From: Nitrospira sp.
GTDB taxonomy: Bacteria > Nitrospirota > Nitrospiria > Nitrospirales > Nitrospiraceae
Reading direction: 5' to 3'
DNA: 64,000 bases
NCBI GenBank assembly: GCA_024331095.1
Contig: JANDJE010000004.1
Coordinates: 1 to 64,000, forward strand
The translations under genes were made by a program, and so were the position numbers. The notes beneath the pieces are model-generated. The model did no database searches. It was not told the origin of the DNA and saw only the letters and a list, made by a program, of their open reading frames with translations. Positions 43,919 to 53,781 of this stretch are shown piece after piece; positions within the stretch are counted from its first letter, which is position 1; every line of letters starts with the position of its first letter.

Positions 43919-44830
43919 ATGCCGGAGTCCATCGTGATCGAGCGGTTGGAATTCCGCGGCCGCTGCGGCGTGACGGCCGAGGAACGGGCCCGTCCGCAAC
44001 CGCTCGCGATCGACGTGGAACTGCGCCACTCCTCCGAACAGCCGGATCTCGGCGACCGGCTCGAACTCACCATCGACTATGCCGCCGTCGCCCGACGCCT
44101 CGTGGAAGTCGGAACGTCGCAAGACTGCCGTTTGTTGGAAACCATGGCCGAGCGACTTCTCAGAATGTTGTTCGAGGAATTTCCGATCGAGCACGCCAAG
44201 CTGTGGCTTCGAAAACTCCATCCGCCGATCGATTTCGTCACCGGTTCCGTCGGAGTCTCCGTTGAACGGACCAGAGAGGCCCATCAAACCCGCTACGACG
44301 ATGACGCCCCGGCTCGACTGCTCGTCGAACAACTGCACCGACTTCCCGCCGGCGTCGCGCTCGACGTGGCGGCCGGCAACGGTCGCCACTCGCTGTTTCT
44401 CGCGTCACACGGCTATCAAGTCCACGCCGTCGATCGGGATGCCGCCGCCCTGGAGCGGCTCACCACTTCCGCCCGCTCACGTTCGTGCGACAAAATCACG
44501 ATACAAGTCGTCGACCTTGAACAGCCTCCCCCCCATGAACCCCGTCTCGGCAAGGAACGATACGACGTGATCGTCGTGTTTTTTTATCTGTATCGTCCCT
44601 TATTCCCCCTCCTTCTCGAAGCGCTGAAGCCGGGGGGCGCGCTGGTCTATGAAACGTTCACGATCGACAACCACGTTCACTACCGTCATCCAAAGAGGCG
44701 GGAGTTTTGTCTCGGCCCCAACGAGCTGCTGAACCTTGCATCCGGCCTCCATATCTTGCATTATGACGAGGGACGCCGGACGGATCGCCCGGCGTACACG
44801 GCCCGACTCGTCGCACGAAAACCATCTTGA
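43919..44830 (+). CDS. Dihydroneopterin aldolase fused to a methyltransferase
   Basis: A 303-residue two-domain protein. Residues 1-118 are FolB-like: LEFRGRCGVTAEERARPQPL with the catalytic Glu, DYAAVARRLVEV and RLLETMAERLL, with KLWLRKLHPPI carrying the Lys. Residues ~130-303 are a SAM methyltransferase: VALDVAAGNGRHSLFLASHG with YQVHAVDRD, then YDVIVVFFYLYRPLFPLLLE. FolB acts in folate synthesis (dihydroneopterin to 6-hydroxymethyl-dihydropterin). No stop or shift separates the domains. The methyltransferase resembles tellurite-resistance/TehB-like proteins. Confidence 0.82.
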   Translation: MPESIVIERLEFRGRCGVTAEERARPQPLAIDVELRHSSEQPDLGDRLELTIDYAAVARRLVEVGTSQDCRLLETMAERLLRMLFEEFPIEHAKLWLRKLHPPIDFVTGSVGVSVERTREAHQTRYDDDAPARLLVEQLHRLPAGVALDVAAGNGRHSLFLASHGYQVHAVDRDAAALERLTTSARSRSCDKITIQVVDLEQPPPHEPRLGKERYDVIVVFFYLYRPLFPLLLEALKPGGALVYETFTIDNHVHYRHPKRREFCLGPNELLNLASGLHILHYDEGRRTDRPAYTARLVARKPS

Positions 44831-44835
44831 GAGGC

Positions 44836-45693
44836 ATGACCGACATGAGCCGTGTGGATCTTCACCTGCACACCACCCATTCCGACGGAAGCTTCACTCC
44901 TGCCGAAGTCATCGCCCTCGCGCACGAGGCCGGCGTGACGGCGGCCGCCATTACCGATCACGACATCACATCGGGCATACCCGAAGCCACACGGACCGGC
45001 CGAGAACGCGGCATCGACGTCATCCCTGGAGTCGAGATCAGTTCCCTCTTCGGCGACGCGGAATTGCACGTGCTGGGCTACTTTCTCGACTGGCAAGACG
45101 AGACGCTGAATCGACGGCTGGCCGCCCTCCGTGAGAGCCGTCACCGGCGAAATCCCAAAATCATCGAACGGTTGCAGGCCGCGGGGATCGATATTACCTA
45201 CGACGAGGTTCGCGCGATCGCCGGAACCGATTCGGTCGGACGGCCGCATATCGCGCGAGTGCTGATTGACAAGCGCGTCGTCGCATCGGCGCAAGAAGCG
45301 TTCGACCTGTGGCTGGCGGAGGGACGCCCGGCCTATGTCCCGCGCGAACTCCCCGCTCCCGCGGAAGCCATCCGATGGATCAAAGACGCAAAGGGACTTG
45401 CGGTCCTCGCCCACCCCACCTGGATCAAGGCGCCGGAAAGCGCGTTGCCGGATCTGGCCCGCCGGCTCAAAGCCGACGGGCTCGCCGGCGTCGAAGTCTA
45501 TTACAGCACGCACACCCCCCGGCAAACGCGCGAGTATTTGGCGTTGGCCAAACAATTGGACCTGCTGGTCACGGGCGGAAGCGACTTCCACGGGGTGACC
45601 AAACCGGATATTCGCGTCGGCGTCGGCAGAGGAACATTGCGCGTTCCCTCCTCCCTTATCGATGCCATGAAGCGTGCGCACTCCAAGTTATAG
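44836..45693 (+). CDS. PHP-domain phosphoesterase
   Basis: A protein of about 285 residues. VDLHLHTTHSDGSFTPAEVI, AAITDHDITSGIPEA and VIPGVEISSLFGDAELHVLG supply the metal-binding His/Asp/Glu; LAHPTW and GGSDFHGVTKPD supply the rest. It matches the TrpH/RNase AM group (3',5'-nucleoside bisphosphate phosphatase). It follows the FolB fusion within a few bases. ATGs at 44836 and 44845 are both possible. Confidence 0.88.
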   Translation: MTDMSRVDLHLHTTHSDGSFTPAEVIALAHEAGVTAAAITDHDITSGIPEATRTGRERGIDVIPGVEISSLFGDAELHVLGYFLDWQDETLNRRLAALRESRHRRNPKIIERLQAAGIDITYDEVRAIAGTDSVGRPHIARVLIDKRVVASAQEAFDLWLAEGRPAYVPRELPAPAEAIRWIKDAKGLAVLAHPTWIKAPESALPDLARRLKADGLAGVEVYYSTHTPRQTREYLALAKQLDLLVTGGSDFHGVTKPDIRVGVGRGTLRVPSSLIDAMKRAHSKL

Positions 45694-45815
45694 CTTGCTC
45701 GCCCGTCAGAGCGTGGATTTCCCGCCGGATTGAAACGCGCTGCGCCTTTTTCGGGATTCATTGACTCGCCTTGATGATCCGTTAGACTGTGACGAGTTTG
45801 ACGGCGCATGCACCC

Positions 45816-47213
45816 ATGACGAACGCGCTCGGCTGGACCTGTTCGTATTTTCTCGTTCTTCTCACGGCCCTCTTCGGAGGGCCTTTGCTCAGCAAGCTTC
45901 CTTTCTTGCAGACGGCTCCCCTTGCGTTTCATGCTCTGAACGGCTCCCAAACGATCCGCGTGCTCATGGAGGGAACCGGCCTGGTCGCGCTGAGTCTGAT
46001 CACGATCCAAGCGTATCGGCGGATGCCGGACAATGGAAGCGGCTTTTCGTTTTTGCGCAAACTTGTTGTCCCCTTGGCCGTTCTCGTTCTGTTGATCGTC
46101 GTGGACAGAACGATTCGAGCCGCCGAGTTCCCGCTCGTTGACTCCATCGGGAGTCGGTATTATCGGCTCACCTACGCCTCCGGTCTGACGTTGGCGGGAC
46201 TGTGGGTCACAGCCGGGTGGCTTTCAAAGCTTGATTCTCTTCGTCGCTTTTTTTCCACGTCGGATGAGCGGGGCAATCCGGAGCCATCATCATCGGCCGA
46301 CGAAAGCACGGACGAGATAGCTTCGCAGGATTTCTCTGACGAAGGCGATTCCGAAACCGTCTCTCCTCCGGCCTACAGAAATTCACCGGGCATGCTCGGC
46401 CGATACAAAATTTTAAAAGAATTGGGACGCGGCGCGATGGGGGTCGTCTATCTGGGGAAAGACCCCACGATTCAGCGGTTTGTCGCCATCAAAACGATGC
46501 GGTTGGACGGCGTTGACGATCACGAGAAGTACCAAGCGGCCAAAGCCCGCTTCTTTCGGGAAGCCGAATCGGCTGGTCATCTGTCTCATCCGAATATCGT
46601 GACCATCTTCGACGCCGGAGAGGAAGATGATCTGGGCTATATCGCGATGGAATTACTCCACGGCACCACGCTCAAGAAGTGGTCGCGCGCGCCTCATCTC
46701 TTGCCGCTCGACAAACTGCTTCCCATCCTCGCCACCGTCGCCGACGCCTTGGATTACGCCCATCGACGGGGCATCGTTCATCGCGACGTCAAACCCGCCA
46801 ATATCATGCTGACGGACGATCAGGTGGTCAAAGTGATGGATTTCGGCATCGCCCATATGACGTCATCGGCAAGGACCACGACGCATACCGTCATGGGAAC
46901 TCCCACCTATATGTCGCCGGAACAGATCGCCGGGAAAAAAGTGGACGGCCGATCCGACATCTTTTCCCTAGGTGTCGTGACGTTCGAACTTCTGACCGGC
47001 TGTCCCCCCTTTACGGGCGATAACGTGCCGGCCGTCCTGTTTGCCATCGCCAACACCCCGCATCCCAAGCTATCGGAGCTGAGAACCGATCTTCCCCCCG
47101 CTTTGCAAGACGTTCTGGATCGTGCCCTTCAAAAAAACCCGATCCGCCGTTATCGCCACGCGGGCGAGTTTGCGCGAGACCTCCGCTCCTGCCTGAAAAC
47201 GCTCGTCGCCTAG
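45816..47213 (+). CDS. Membrane-anchored Ser/Thr protein kinase
   Basis: A 465-residue protein with about four N-terminal membrane helices (WTCSYFLVLLTALFGGPLL, VLMEGTGLVALSLITI, LVVPLAVLVLLIVVD, YASGLTLAGLWVTAGWL), an acidic linker and a C-terminal Hanks-type kinase (~195-460). Kinase motifs are LGRGAMGVVYLGK (P-loop), VAIKTM (Lys), HRDVKPANIML (catalytic loop), VMDFGIA (DFG) and GTPTYMSPEQI. No extracellular sensor domain is present, so the membrane part may sense signals itself. Confidence 0.88.
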   Translation: MTNALGWTCSYFLVLLTALFGGPLLSKLPFLQTAPLAFHALNGSQTIRVLMEGTGLVALSLITIQAYRRMPDNGSGFSFLRKLVVPLAVLVLLIVVDRTIRAAEFPLVDSIGSRYYRLTYASGLTLAGLWVTAGWLSKLDSLRRFFSTSDERGNPEPSSSADESTDEIASQDFSDEGDSETVSPPAYRNSPGMLGRYKILKELGRGAMGVVYLGKDPTIQRFVAIKTMRLDGVDDHEKYQAAKARFFREAESAGHLSHPNIVTIFDAGEEDDLGYIAMELLHGTTLKKWSRAPHLLPLDKLLPILATVADALDYAHRRGIVHRDVKPANIMLTDDQVVKVMDFGIAHMTSSARTTTHTVMGTPTYMSPEQIAGKKVDGRSDIFSLGVVTFELLTGCPPFTGDNVPAVLFAIANTPHPKLSELRTDLPPALQDVLDRALQKNPIRRYRHAGEFARDLRSCLKTLVA

Positions 47214-47218
47214 CCGGA

Positions 47219-47635
47219 TTACTTTCCTTGCACCGGCTGTTCTTCAGACGTCCGGCAGGGAGTCGATGCCCGTTTCAGATTCAGCGCCTCGCACCGGAAA
47301 CGCTCTTCGTTCGGCAGCGAGGCGGGGCAGACTTGCTGCACCTCTTCGGCACACTTTGACTCCGCAACACGATGGAACCGGCGTGCCCGCCGATCGGCGT
47401 TCCTACCGAGCCGATCAGGCTCTCCGGCAGAGTGAGGAGCGGCGACCCCCGGAATCGTCAGGTCCAGCTCGGGTACGACGGCCGGAGAGTGAACGACCGG
47501 CTGTTCCGACAACAATTCTTCCCAGGAGGGCAGATTGGCCCAGACCACACTCCAGACCAAGGCCAATCCTATAACCGACGCCAAGTTTGCCATCGCTCGT
47601 CCGGATGAATCCGGCTGCGTTCTTCCTTTCATGTT
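47219..47635 (-). CDS. Predicted exported protein, unknown function
   Basis: A protein of about 138 residues with an N-terminal hydrophobic helix (MANLASVIGLALVWSVVWA) and a Cys-containing C-terminal part (ESKCAEEVQQVCPASLPNEE, FRCEALNLKRASTPCR) with four cysteines, probably periplasmic disulfides. The pattern resembles small Cys-rich repeat proteins, but no family is certain. The frame extends to 47680. It converges with the kinase gene. Confidence 0.5.
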   Translation of the reverse strand, partial: NMKGRTQPDSSGRAMANLASVIGLALVWSVVWANLPSWEELLSEQPVVHSPAVVPELDLTIPGVAAPHSAGEPDRLGRNADRRARRFHRVAESKCAEEVQQVCPASLPNEERFRCEALNLKRASTPCRTSEEQPVQGK

Positions 47636-47746
47636 GTGAAGAATAAAACGGGCCGGCGAGAAAATCACCGAATCGCGCATTTTGCGCAGCGGCGATTGAG
47701 AGAGAAAGAAGGTCTGCGGTGATCGGGCCGGAGAACGGAAGCTCGG

Positions 47747-48757
47747 TCAGTTTTCCGGGGTTTCGACGATGTGATTCTCGAACCGGGTGCACCCTTCGGC
47801 CAGTAGCCGGTTGGTCAGCATCTCGCCCGGCCACTCGATGGGCAAATCGGCCGTGAAGACCCATACATCGGACGACGTCCACACCGGGCCATGTTCTTCC
47901 GGCAGTTCAGGGTCGAATAAATCCGTCCACACCGGCATATAGACACCGTTGCCGCATTGCGTATGCAGATGCACGATCGTGCGGGACCGGACGAGCGGGT
48001 CCAATTCGCGCCAGACCGCCGCCGTTTCATCGGCCAAGTGATGCAACCGAACCGCGTTCTGGGCGTCGAACATCGCATAGGCGGCATAGACCGGTGCTTC
48101 GATCGTATCGGGAGCTTCGGCCAGCTCCGGACACTGTTCCATAAGCCCCTCCAAGACGGCGCGCCGATGGTGATGCTCCCACGCGTCCGGCAAACCGGGG
48201 TCCGGAGCCCCGATCATCTCGAACAAAAGAAACGCCGTATTCTCGACCGGCGGAAGCAATCGAGCCGCCACCGTTTGCGCGCGACGAGACTCGGCGACCG
48301 TCGCGAGATGTTCATGGAGGGACTGTAAGTTGAGAAGTTCCAACGTGGCGTCGGTCAACAACCGAGGTTCCACGCGGACGACCGTTCCGGCCGGAATCCG
48401 CAGATACCGGTGCAGCAGATCCGCCGTCTTGATCGGATCGATTTTCAACTTGAGCGGAGACGTCAGATTGGCCTGGAGCGGCAATCCCAGAGCCGCCATG
48501 ACGGCGTAGGAGGGTTTGTCGTCCGGCCCGTCGAGCACCAACGTGCAACTGGCCTCGGCGACAAGATCGAACAGCCATTCCGCCATTTCTTCATCGAGCG
48601 CGGCAAGCACCGTCAACAAATCGTGCTCGCGCCCCTGCTCGAGAAACGCCTGCAACGTATCGATGGCGTCGTCGTTGTCGCCGTGATCGTGGCGTCGGGC
48701 GTTGATGAGATGAATGAGGTCACGCGTCAGCGGATCGGGACGGGGCCAGGCCAACAT
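47747..48757 (-). CDS. Hypothetical protein
   Basis: A 336-residue acidic, cytoplasmic-looking protein. Recognisable pieces are DEEMAEWLFDLVAEASCTLV, a central helical part (VAARLLPPVENTAFLLFEMI) and a C-terminal section with DVWVFTADLPIEWPGEMLTN. No domain is recognised and no signal or membrane segment is seen. The start follows GAGGAACCGCCC. Confidence 0.55.
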   Translation of the reverse strand: MLAWPRPDPLTRDLIHLINARRHDHGDNDDAIDTLQAFLEQGREHDLLTVLAALDEEMAEWLFDLVAEASCTLVLDGPDDKPSYAVMAALGLPLQANLTSPLKLKIDPIKTADLLHRYLRIPAGTVVRVEPRLLTDATLELLNLQSLHEHLATVAESRRAQTVAARLLPPVENTAFLLFEMIGAPDPGLPDAWEHHHRRAVLEGLMEQCPELAEAPDTIEAPVYAAYAMFDAQNAVRLHHLADETAAVWRELDPLVRSRTIVHLHTQCGNGVYMPVWTDLFDPELPEEHGPVWTSSDVWVFTADLPIEWPGEMLTNRLLAEGCTRFENHIVETPEN

Positions 48758-48910
48758 GGGCGGTTCCTCTATTGGGCAACTGCGGTGAACGGATTGTCGC
48801 GACGCACACGATCCATGTTGCCAAACTTTCCCGCCCGGCGCAAGCGAGGAATGGGTTCCGATGCGATCGGGGAAAATTCGGCCGTGCGGAGCCGGCCCGA
48901 CAAACGAACG

Positions 48911-49324
48911 CTATTCGCCGATGATCTTCACCAGCACTCGTTTTCTTCGACGGCCGTCAAACTCTCCGTAAAAAATTTGCTCCCACGGACCGAAGTCCAG
49001 CTTGCCGTCCGTGACGGCCACCACCACCTCTCGCCCCATGATTTGACGTTTCACATGAGCGTCGCCGTTGTCTTCGCCGGTGTCGTTGTGCCGGTAGCGC
49101 GCGTCGTGTGGAGCGAGCCGTTCGAGAAACTCGTCGTAGTCGCGCAAGAGGCCGGGCTCGTCGTCATTGATGTAGACGCTGGCGGTGATGTGCATGGCGT
49201 TCACCAATACCAAGCCCTCCCGCACTCCGCTTCTTTTGACCGCCGCTTCAACCTGCGGGGTAATGTTGAGATAGGCCCGTCTCGTCTTGGTTTCGAACCA
49301 GAGTTCTTCGCGGTAGGATTTCAT
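48911..49324 (-). CDS. YjbQ/UPF0047 family protein
   Basis: A 137-residue protein of the YjbQ (secondary thiamine-phosphate synthase) family: [60 protein letters not shown] and [20 protein letters not shown], with conserved His residues. In E. coli it has weak thiamine-phosphate synthase activity; its true role is unknown. The frame runs further upstream, but homologues start near [10 protein letters not shown]. It is divergent from the second reductase gene. Confidence 0.88.
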   Translation of the reverse strand: MKSYREELWFETKTRRAYLNITPQVEAAVKRSGVREGLVLVNAMHITASVYINDDEPGLLRDYDEFLERLAPHDARYRHNDTGEDNGDAHVKRQIMGREVVVAVTDGKLDFGPWEQIFYGEFDGRRRKRVLVKIIGE

Positions 49325-49433
49325 GGCCTGAACGGCCGTCATTGTGCCTGTCGGTCCCACAAGTTTCAAGAGGAAGGCCGAACGGCGGAGGCCCTTATCA
49401 CTGACCGCTCCCACAGTATGAGATAATGCTCGC

Positions 49434-51182
49434 ATGGTCGCACCACGTCGGCTGCCGGAACCGAAATTTTCGCGGAACGCGCACATCGTGCTGCGGCAGC
49501 GGTATCTGGCCAAAGGCCCAGGCGGAGCCGTCACAGAATCTCCACGTACCATGTTGTGGCGCGTCGCCCGCGATATCGCGTCAGCGGAACGGCATTCCTC
49601 CTCGGCGGCGCGCCTCCACGCGCTGGCCCGTCAATTTTACGAGCTGATGGCCTCTCTGGTTTTTCTCCCGAACTCGCCGACGCTCATGAACGCGGGCCGC
49701 CCTCTCCGGCAACTTTCGGCCTGTTTCGTGCTGCCGGTGGAGGACTCGTTGGAATCCATTTTCGAATCGCTCAAGCAGCAGGCGCTCATCCATCAATCAG
49801 GCGGGGGCACGGGATTCTCGTTCAGTCGCCTTCGCTCTCAAGGCGATCGCGTCGCCAGCACCGGCGGACCGGCGTCGGGCCCGGTTTCTTTCATGCGCCT
49901 CTTCAATCTGGCGACGGACGTCATCAAACAGGGGGGAATGAGGCGCGGCGCCAACATGGGAATTCTGCGCGTCGATCATCCAGACATTCTGGAGTTCATC
50001 GATCTGAAACGACGGCCCGGCGAGATGAACAATTTCAACCTCTCCGTCGGCCTGACCGACCGATTCATTCAGGCGGTCGCGCGGCGACGCACCTATGCGC
50101 TGGTCAATCCGCGCACCGGTCGGCCGGTTCGCCGTCTGCCGGCCGCATCGGTCTTCGACCGCCTGGTTCAGGCCGCTTGGCATTCGGGAGAACCGGGTGT
50201 CGTGTTTCTCGACACGATCAATCGAGCCAATCCGACTCCCCACCTGGGCTTCATCGAAGCCACCAATCCATGCGGCGAACAACCATTGCTTCCATACGAA
50301 TCCTGCACGCTCGGCTCCATCAACGCCGCCAAATTCGTCGTGCAACGAAACGGCTCACCGGCCATCGATTACGATCGACTCGCCGTCGTCATTCCGCTCG
50401 CCGTCCGATTTCTCGACAACGTCATCGATCGCACCAAATTCCCGGTGCCGCTTATTGAAACGCACACCAAGTTGACGAGAAAAATAGGACTGGGGATCAT
50501 GGGCTTTGCCGATCTGTTGATCCGACTCGGCGTTCCCTACGACAGCGACGAGGCGCTGCGGATCGCGGAAGAGCTGATGGGGTTCATACAATCCCAGGCT
50601 CACGAGGCTTCCCGGCGACTGGCCGTGGAACGGGGAACATTTCCCGCCTATGCGGGCAGTCGTTTGCAAACCGAGGGGCGGGAACGGAGGCATGCGACCG
50701 TCACGACCATCGCTCCCACCGGCACGATCAGTATCCTGGCGGACTGTTCGGCCGGCATCGAACCCCTTTACGGAATCAACGTCGTCCACTCCGTCATGGA
50801 GAATGTTCACTTAGAACGGCTTCATCCGGAATTTCTCAAGCAAGCCCGCGCGAGAAAGCTCCCCCTTGAAACCCTTCGCCGCGAGGTCGATCGACAAGAA
50901 TCCATCCGACACGTGACTTCGATTCCGGAGGATCTCCGCAATCTGTTCGTCACCGCGCATGATATCAGCCCGGCCCTGCACGTTCGCATGCAGGCGGCCT
51001 TCCAAAAATACAGCGACAGCGGCGTCTCGAAGACGATCAACCTCCCCGCGTCGGCCACGCCCCAGGACGTGGCCGACGCGTTCTTGCTCGCCCACACACT
51101 CAAATGCAAGGGTCTGACCGTCTATCGATCCGGAAGCCGACAGCACCAGGTGTTGACCTGCTCCCGGGTCTCATCGTGTTGA
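49434..51182 (+). CDS. nrdJ: Class II ribonucleotide reductase, short form
   Basis: A 582-residue adenosylcobalamin-dependent reductase, about half the length of the enzyme at 5910. Key motifs are [30 protein letters not shown] (catalytic Cys), [34 protein letters not shown] (radical Cys, then the partner Cys) and [20 protein letters not shown]. It ends TCSRVSSC, two cysteines for active-site reduction. No ATP-cone is present, so allosteric activity control is probably lacking. No NrdR box was found upstream. Confidence 0.92.
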   Translation: MVAPRRLPEPKFSRNAHIVLRQRYLAKGPGGAVTESPRTMLWRVARDIASAERHSSSAARLHALARQFYELMASLVFLPNSPTLMNAGRPLRQLSACFVLPVEDSLESIFESLKQQALIHQSGGGTGFSFSRLRSQGDRVASTGGPASGPVSFMRLFNLATDVIKQGGMRRGANMGILRVDHPDILEFIDLKRRPGEMNNFNLSVGLTDRFIQAVARRRTYALVNPRTGRPVRRLPAASVFDRLVQAAWHSGEPGVVFLDTINRANPTPHLGFIEATNPCGEQPLLPYESCTLGSINAAKFVVQRNGSPAIDYDRLAVVIPLAVRFLDNVIDRTKFPVPLIETHTKLTRKIGLGIMGFADLLIRLGVPYDSDEALRIAEELMGFIQSQAHEASRRLAVERGTFPAYAGSRLQTEGRERRHATVTTIAPTGTISILADCSAGIEPLYGINVVHSVMENVHLERLHPEFLKQARARKLPLETLRREVDRQESIRHVTSIPEDLRNLFVTAHDISPALHVRMQAAFQKYSDSGVSKTINLPASATPQDVADAFLLAHTLKCKGLTVYRSGSRQHQVLTCSRVSSC

Positions 51183-51300
51183 CGTCAACGATTTGCTTTT
51201 CCACTCCGCTCAAATTCCGCGTAAAATTGACACCCCGACAGCTTGGTGATAAGTACACCCTCATATTCTTCATCGCTGAGTATTCCGCCAGAGGAGGTCT

Positions 51301-52098
51301 ATGATGTTTGCGACCGACGGCCCATCCATACCTGCCATACCCGGCAACCTGCCGACCTGGAGCCTCTTTTTCGCGCGTCAGCCGGAACCGGACTTGGAGT
51401 TTACGGAAGAAGAGTTGGAGCAAACATCGAACATTCGCTCGCCCTCGCCATTGAAAACTCCGCCCCAAAAACCAAAGAAAAGTCCCCTGATTTGGGTTCT
51501 CCTGCTGGTCTTGATCGGCGGCGGCGCCTACGTTGCGATGGAACCGGACCTTGTCATGGACGTCGTCGGACCGTTTCTCAACGATACGCCGGAACCCGCG
51601 CCGCCGATTGCGAGGAAACCGGCTTCACCAGCCGCCGGTCAAAGCGCCACACCTATTCAATCGACTCAATCGACCTCGCCGAGGGAAGCGACCGTCCCAT
51701 CGGCGAACGACCGGCCGGCTGAGACGGCCGACTCAGCCTCGTCATCGCCGACTTCCCCCGAGACGAATCTCCCGCCGGTGCTTGCCCCGACTACTCAACC
51801 CAAGGAGGCGACCGCACCGTCGGCCGCCGAATCCGTGCCGTCGGCCACGGATTCCGCCCCTCCTCTCTTCGAAGAGGGCCAACGGGTCGCGCTGTTGCCG
51901 AATCCCGGTGCTCCGCGTGAAAAGGTCGCACTGACGCGCGACGCAGCGGGAACAACGCGAGGTCCGGCCGTTCCTCCCGGAACCGTCTTCACGATCCTCG
52001 ACGGGGAATTGCATGACGGCGGCTGGGTGTACTACGTTCGAAGCGACTACGGCACGACCGGCTGGCTCCAAGAAAAACAGCTTCGGGCCAAACCCTGA
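51301..52098 (+). CDS. Membrane-anchored SH3-domain protein
   Basis: A 265-residue protein: acidic N-terminus (~60 residues), one membrane helix (LIWVLLLVLIGGGAYVAM, ~65-82), a long Pro/Ser/Thr/Ala-rich linker (~100-190), and a C-terminal bacterial SH3-like domain (GQRVALLPNPGAPREKVALT, GWVYYVRSDYGTTGWLQEK). SH3b domains often bind peptidoglycan. It is probably inner-membrane-anchored with the SH3 domain in the periplasm. GAGGAG lies 5 bases before the ATG. Confidence 0.75.
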   Translation: MMFATDGPSIPAIPGNLPTWSLFFARQPEPDLEFTEEELEQTSNIRSPSPLKTPPQKPKKSPLIWVLLLVLIGGGAYVAMEPDLVMDVVGPFLNDTPEPAPPIARKPASPAAGQSATPIQSTQSTSPREATVPSANDRPAETADSASSSPTSPETNLPPVLAPTTQPKEATAPSAAESVPSATDSAPPLFEEGQRVALLPNPGAPREKVALTRDAAGTTRGPAVPPGTVFTILDGELHDGGWVYYVRSDYGTTGWLQEKQLRAKP

Positions 52099-52148
52099 TC
52101 CATCTATTCGGGGACCGGGAGTTCATATTCCGACGACGCGGAGGAGAA

Positions 52149-52167
52149 CGGCACGGCCTCCGTGCCG
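52149..52167. repeat. Perfect 8-bp hairpin
   Basis: CGGCACGG, a 3-base loop, and CCGTGCCG form a strong stem between the SH3 gene and the HAD-hpnDE operon. The T content downstream is poor for an intrinsic terminator. Confidence 0.4.
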
Positions 52168-52180
52168 CCGGCTTCCGTTG

Positions 52181-52189
52181 TGTTATAAT
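52181..52189 (+). promoter_or_regulatory. Extended -10 promoter for the HAD-hpnD-hpnE operon
   Basis: TGTTATAAT is an extended -10 (TGnTATAAT) about 49 bp before the HAD gene. No good -35 is present, which is acceptable for extended -10 promoters. Confidence 0.5.
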
Positions 52190-52237
52190 GCCGCGCGCTT
52201 GACATCCCTTCTCACAGCCTGGAACAGCGAACAGCCC

Positions 52238-52921
52238 ATGCGCGCCGTGATTTTTGATTTCGACGGAGTCATTGCCGACACCGAACCTCTTCACTTCGAG
52301 GCGCTGCGACGCACGCTCGCGACGGTCGGTGTAACGTTGACCGAACCGGATTACTATGCCAACTACCTCGGCTTCGACGATCGCGGCTGCATTGTGGAAG
52401 CGCTGCGCGCGAACCGAATACCGGTTACGGAGCCGCTCGCGCACAACTTGATGCGGGAAAAAGCCCGGTCTTATCTGGCCTCCATCCGCGACCATCTCGT
52501 CATTTTTCCCGGCGTCAGAGAGTTCGTCGAAGAAGCCGCGTTGACCTATCCCGTAGCGATCGCCTCCGGCGCGTTGCGGGCGGAAATAGAACTGGTGTTG
52601 GAACAGGCCGGCATCCGGAAAGCTTTTTGTCATATCACCAGCGCGGAGGACGTCGCGAACAGCAAGCCGGATCCCGAGCCGTTTCTGCGTGCGCTGGCCG
52701 GATTGAATCAAGAACGGCCCGACGCCCGGCTGACGGCCGACGCCTGTCTGGTCATCGAAGACTCTCTGCCCGGAATCAGGGCGGCCAAATCCGCGGGAAT
52801 GAAAGTCTTGGCCGTGACCAATACCCACACCGTTCAAGACCTAGGGGAAGCCGACGCCGTCACCCCCAGCTTGCACGGGATCAAATTGGCGGAGATGAAA
52901 ACCCGTCTATGGCCGGCATGA
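52238..52921 (+). CDS. HAD-superfamily phosphatase (PGMB-like)
   Basis: A 227-residue HAD hydrolase: AVIFDFDGVIADTEPLHFEA has the nucleophile Asp and the acid Asp, IASGALRAEIELV the Ser motif, NSKPDPEPFLRAL the Lys motif and CLVIEDSLPGIRAAKSAGMK the Asp pair. The cap is the beta-phosphoglucomutase type. The substrate is unknown. The stop overlaps the hpnD start (ATGA), suggesting a role linked to isoprenoid or squalene synthesis. Confidence 0.85.
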   Translation: MRAVIFDFDGVIADTEPLHFEALRRTLATVGVTLTEPDYYANYLGFDDRGCIVEALRANRIPVTEPLAHNLMREKARSYLASIRDHLVIFPGVREFVEEAALTYPVAIASGALRAEIELVLEQAGIRKAFCHITSAEDVANSKPDPEPFLRALAGLNQERPDARLTADACLVIEDSLPGIRAAKSAGMKVLAVTNTHTVQDLGEADAVTPSLHGIKLAEMKTRLWPA

Positions 52922-53781
52922 CCGTCGACGAAGCGCAGGCATACTGCGCCGCCTATACCAAGAAAAGCGGCAGTAACTTTTATTACTCGTTTCTTTTCCT
53001 GCCCAAGGCCTCGCGCAACGCCATGTATACCGTCTACGCGTTCTGCAAAGCGGTGGACAGCGCGGTCGATGAACCGCCGTCAGGGAGCGACCCCAAGGAA
53101 GCGCTGCGACAATGGCGAGCCGAACTCGACGCCGTCTACGGCGGCACTCCCGTTTCGCCGATCGGCGTCAGCCTCGCGCGCCATATTAAGACCTTTTCGA
53201 TCCCCAAAGTTTATTTTGAAGAACTGATCAAGGGCGTCGAAATGGATCTCTTGAACAACCGGTACGCCACGTTCGACGAACTGTCTCTTTATTGCTATCG
53301 GGTGGCGTCCGTCGTGGGGCTCATTTGCCTTCACATCTTCGGCGTCACGTCGCCCCGGGCGCAGGATTATGCCGTCGCCCTCGGCATGGCCTTTCAACTG
53401 ACCAATATCCTGCGCGACATCGGCGTTGACGCGGACGACAATCGCATCTATCTTCCTCTCGACGACCTCCAGGCCTGCAACTGTCCGGAACGGACCGTCT
53501 TGAAAAAAACCCACACTCCGGAATTCAAGACTCTCATGAAAAAAGAAGCGGCCCGAGCCCGCCATTATTATGAAAAAGCCCGTTCCGCCTTCACGGCGCT
53601 GACCCCGTCCGAACGCCGCGCTCTCGTCGTGGCGGAGATCATGCGCGCCATTTACAGCCGCATTCTCGGCAAGATCGAGCGGACCGATTACCAAGTATTC
53701 GGACCTCGCGTCACCCTGTCCACTCCTCACCGGCTTGCGGTGGCGTTCGGCGTGTGGGCTCGCGGCTCCCGATTTTCGTGA
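52918..53781 (+). CDS. hpnD: Presqualene diphosphate synthase HpnD
   Basis: A 287-residue squalene/phytoene synthase family enzyme. The Asp-rich helices are FCKAVDSAVDEP (first DxxxD) and TNILRDIGVDADDNRIYLPL (second). FYYSFLFLPKASRNAMYTVY is the family N-terminus. In hopanoid producers HpnD makes presqualene diphosphate from farnesyl diphosphate; HpnC and HpnE finish squalene. hpnE follows with a GTGA overlap; hpnC is not in the window. A second ATG lies at 52909. Confidence 0.9.
   Translation: MTVDEAQAYCAAYTKKSGSNFYYSFLFLPKASRNAMYTVYAFCKAVDSAVDEPPSGSDPKEALRQWRAELDAVYGGTPVSPIGVSLARHIKTFSIPKVYFEELIKGVEMDLLNNRYATFDELSLYCYRVASVVGLICLHIFGVTSPRAQDYAVALGMAFQLTNILRDIGVDADDNRIYLPLDDLQACNCPERTVLKKTHTPEFKTLMKKEAARARHYYEKARSAFTALTPSERRALVVAEIMRAIYSRILGKIERTDYQVFGPRVTLSTPHRLAVAFGVWARGSRFS

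Noticed and set aside
52149-52167. Intrinsic terminator after the SH3 gene
   Set aside because: The stem is perfect, but the following bases are not T-rich; recorded only as a hairpin.
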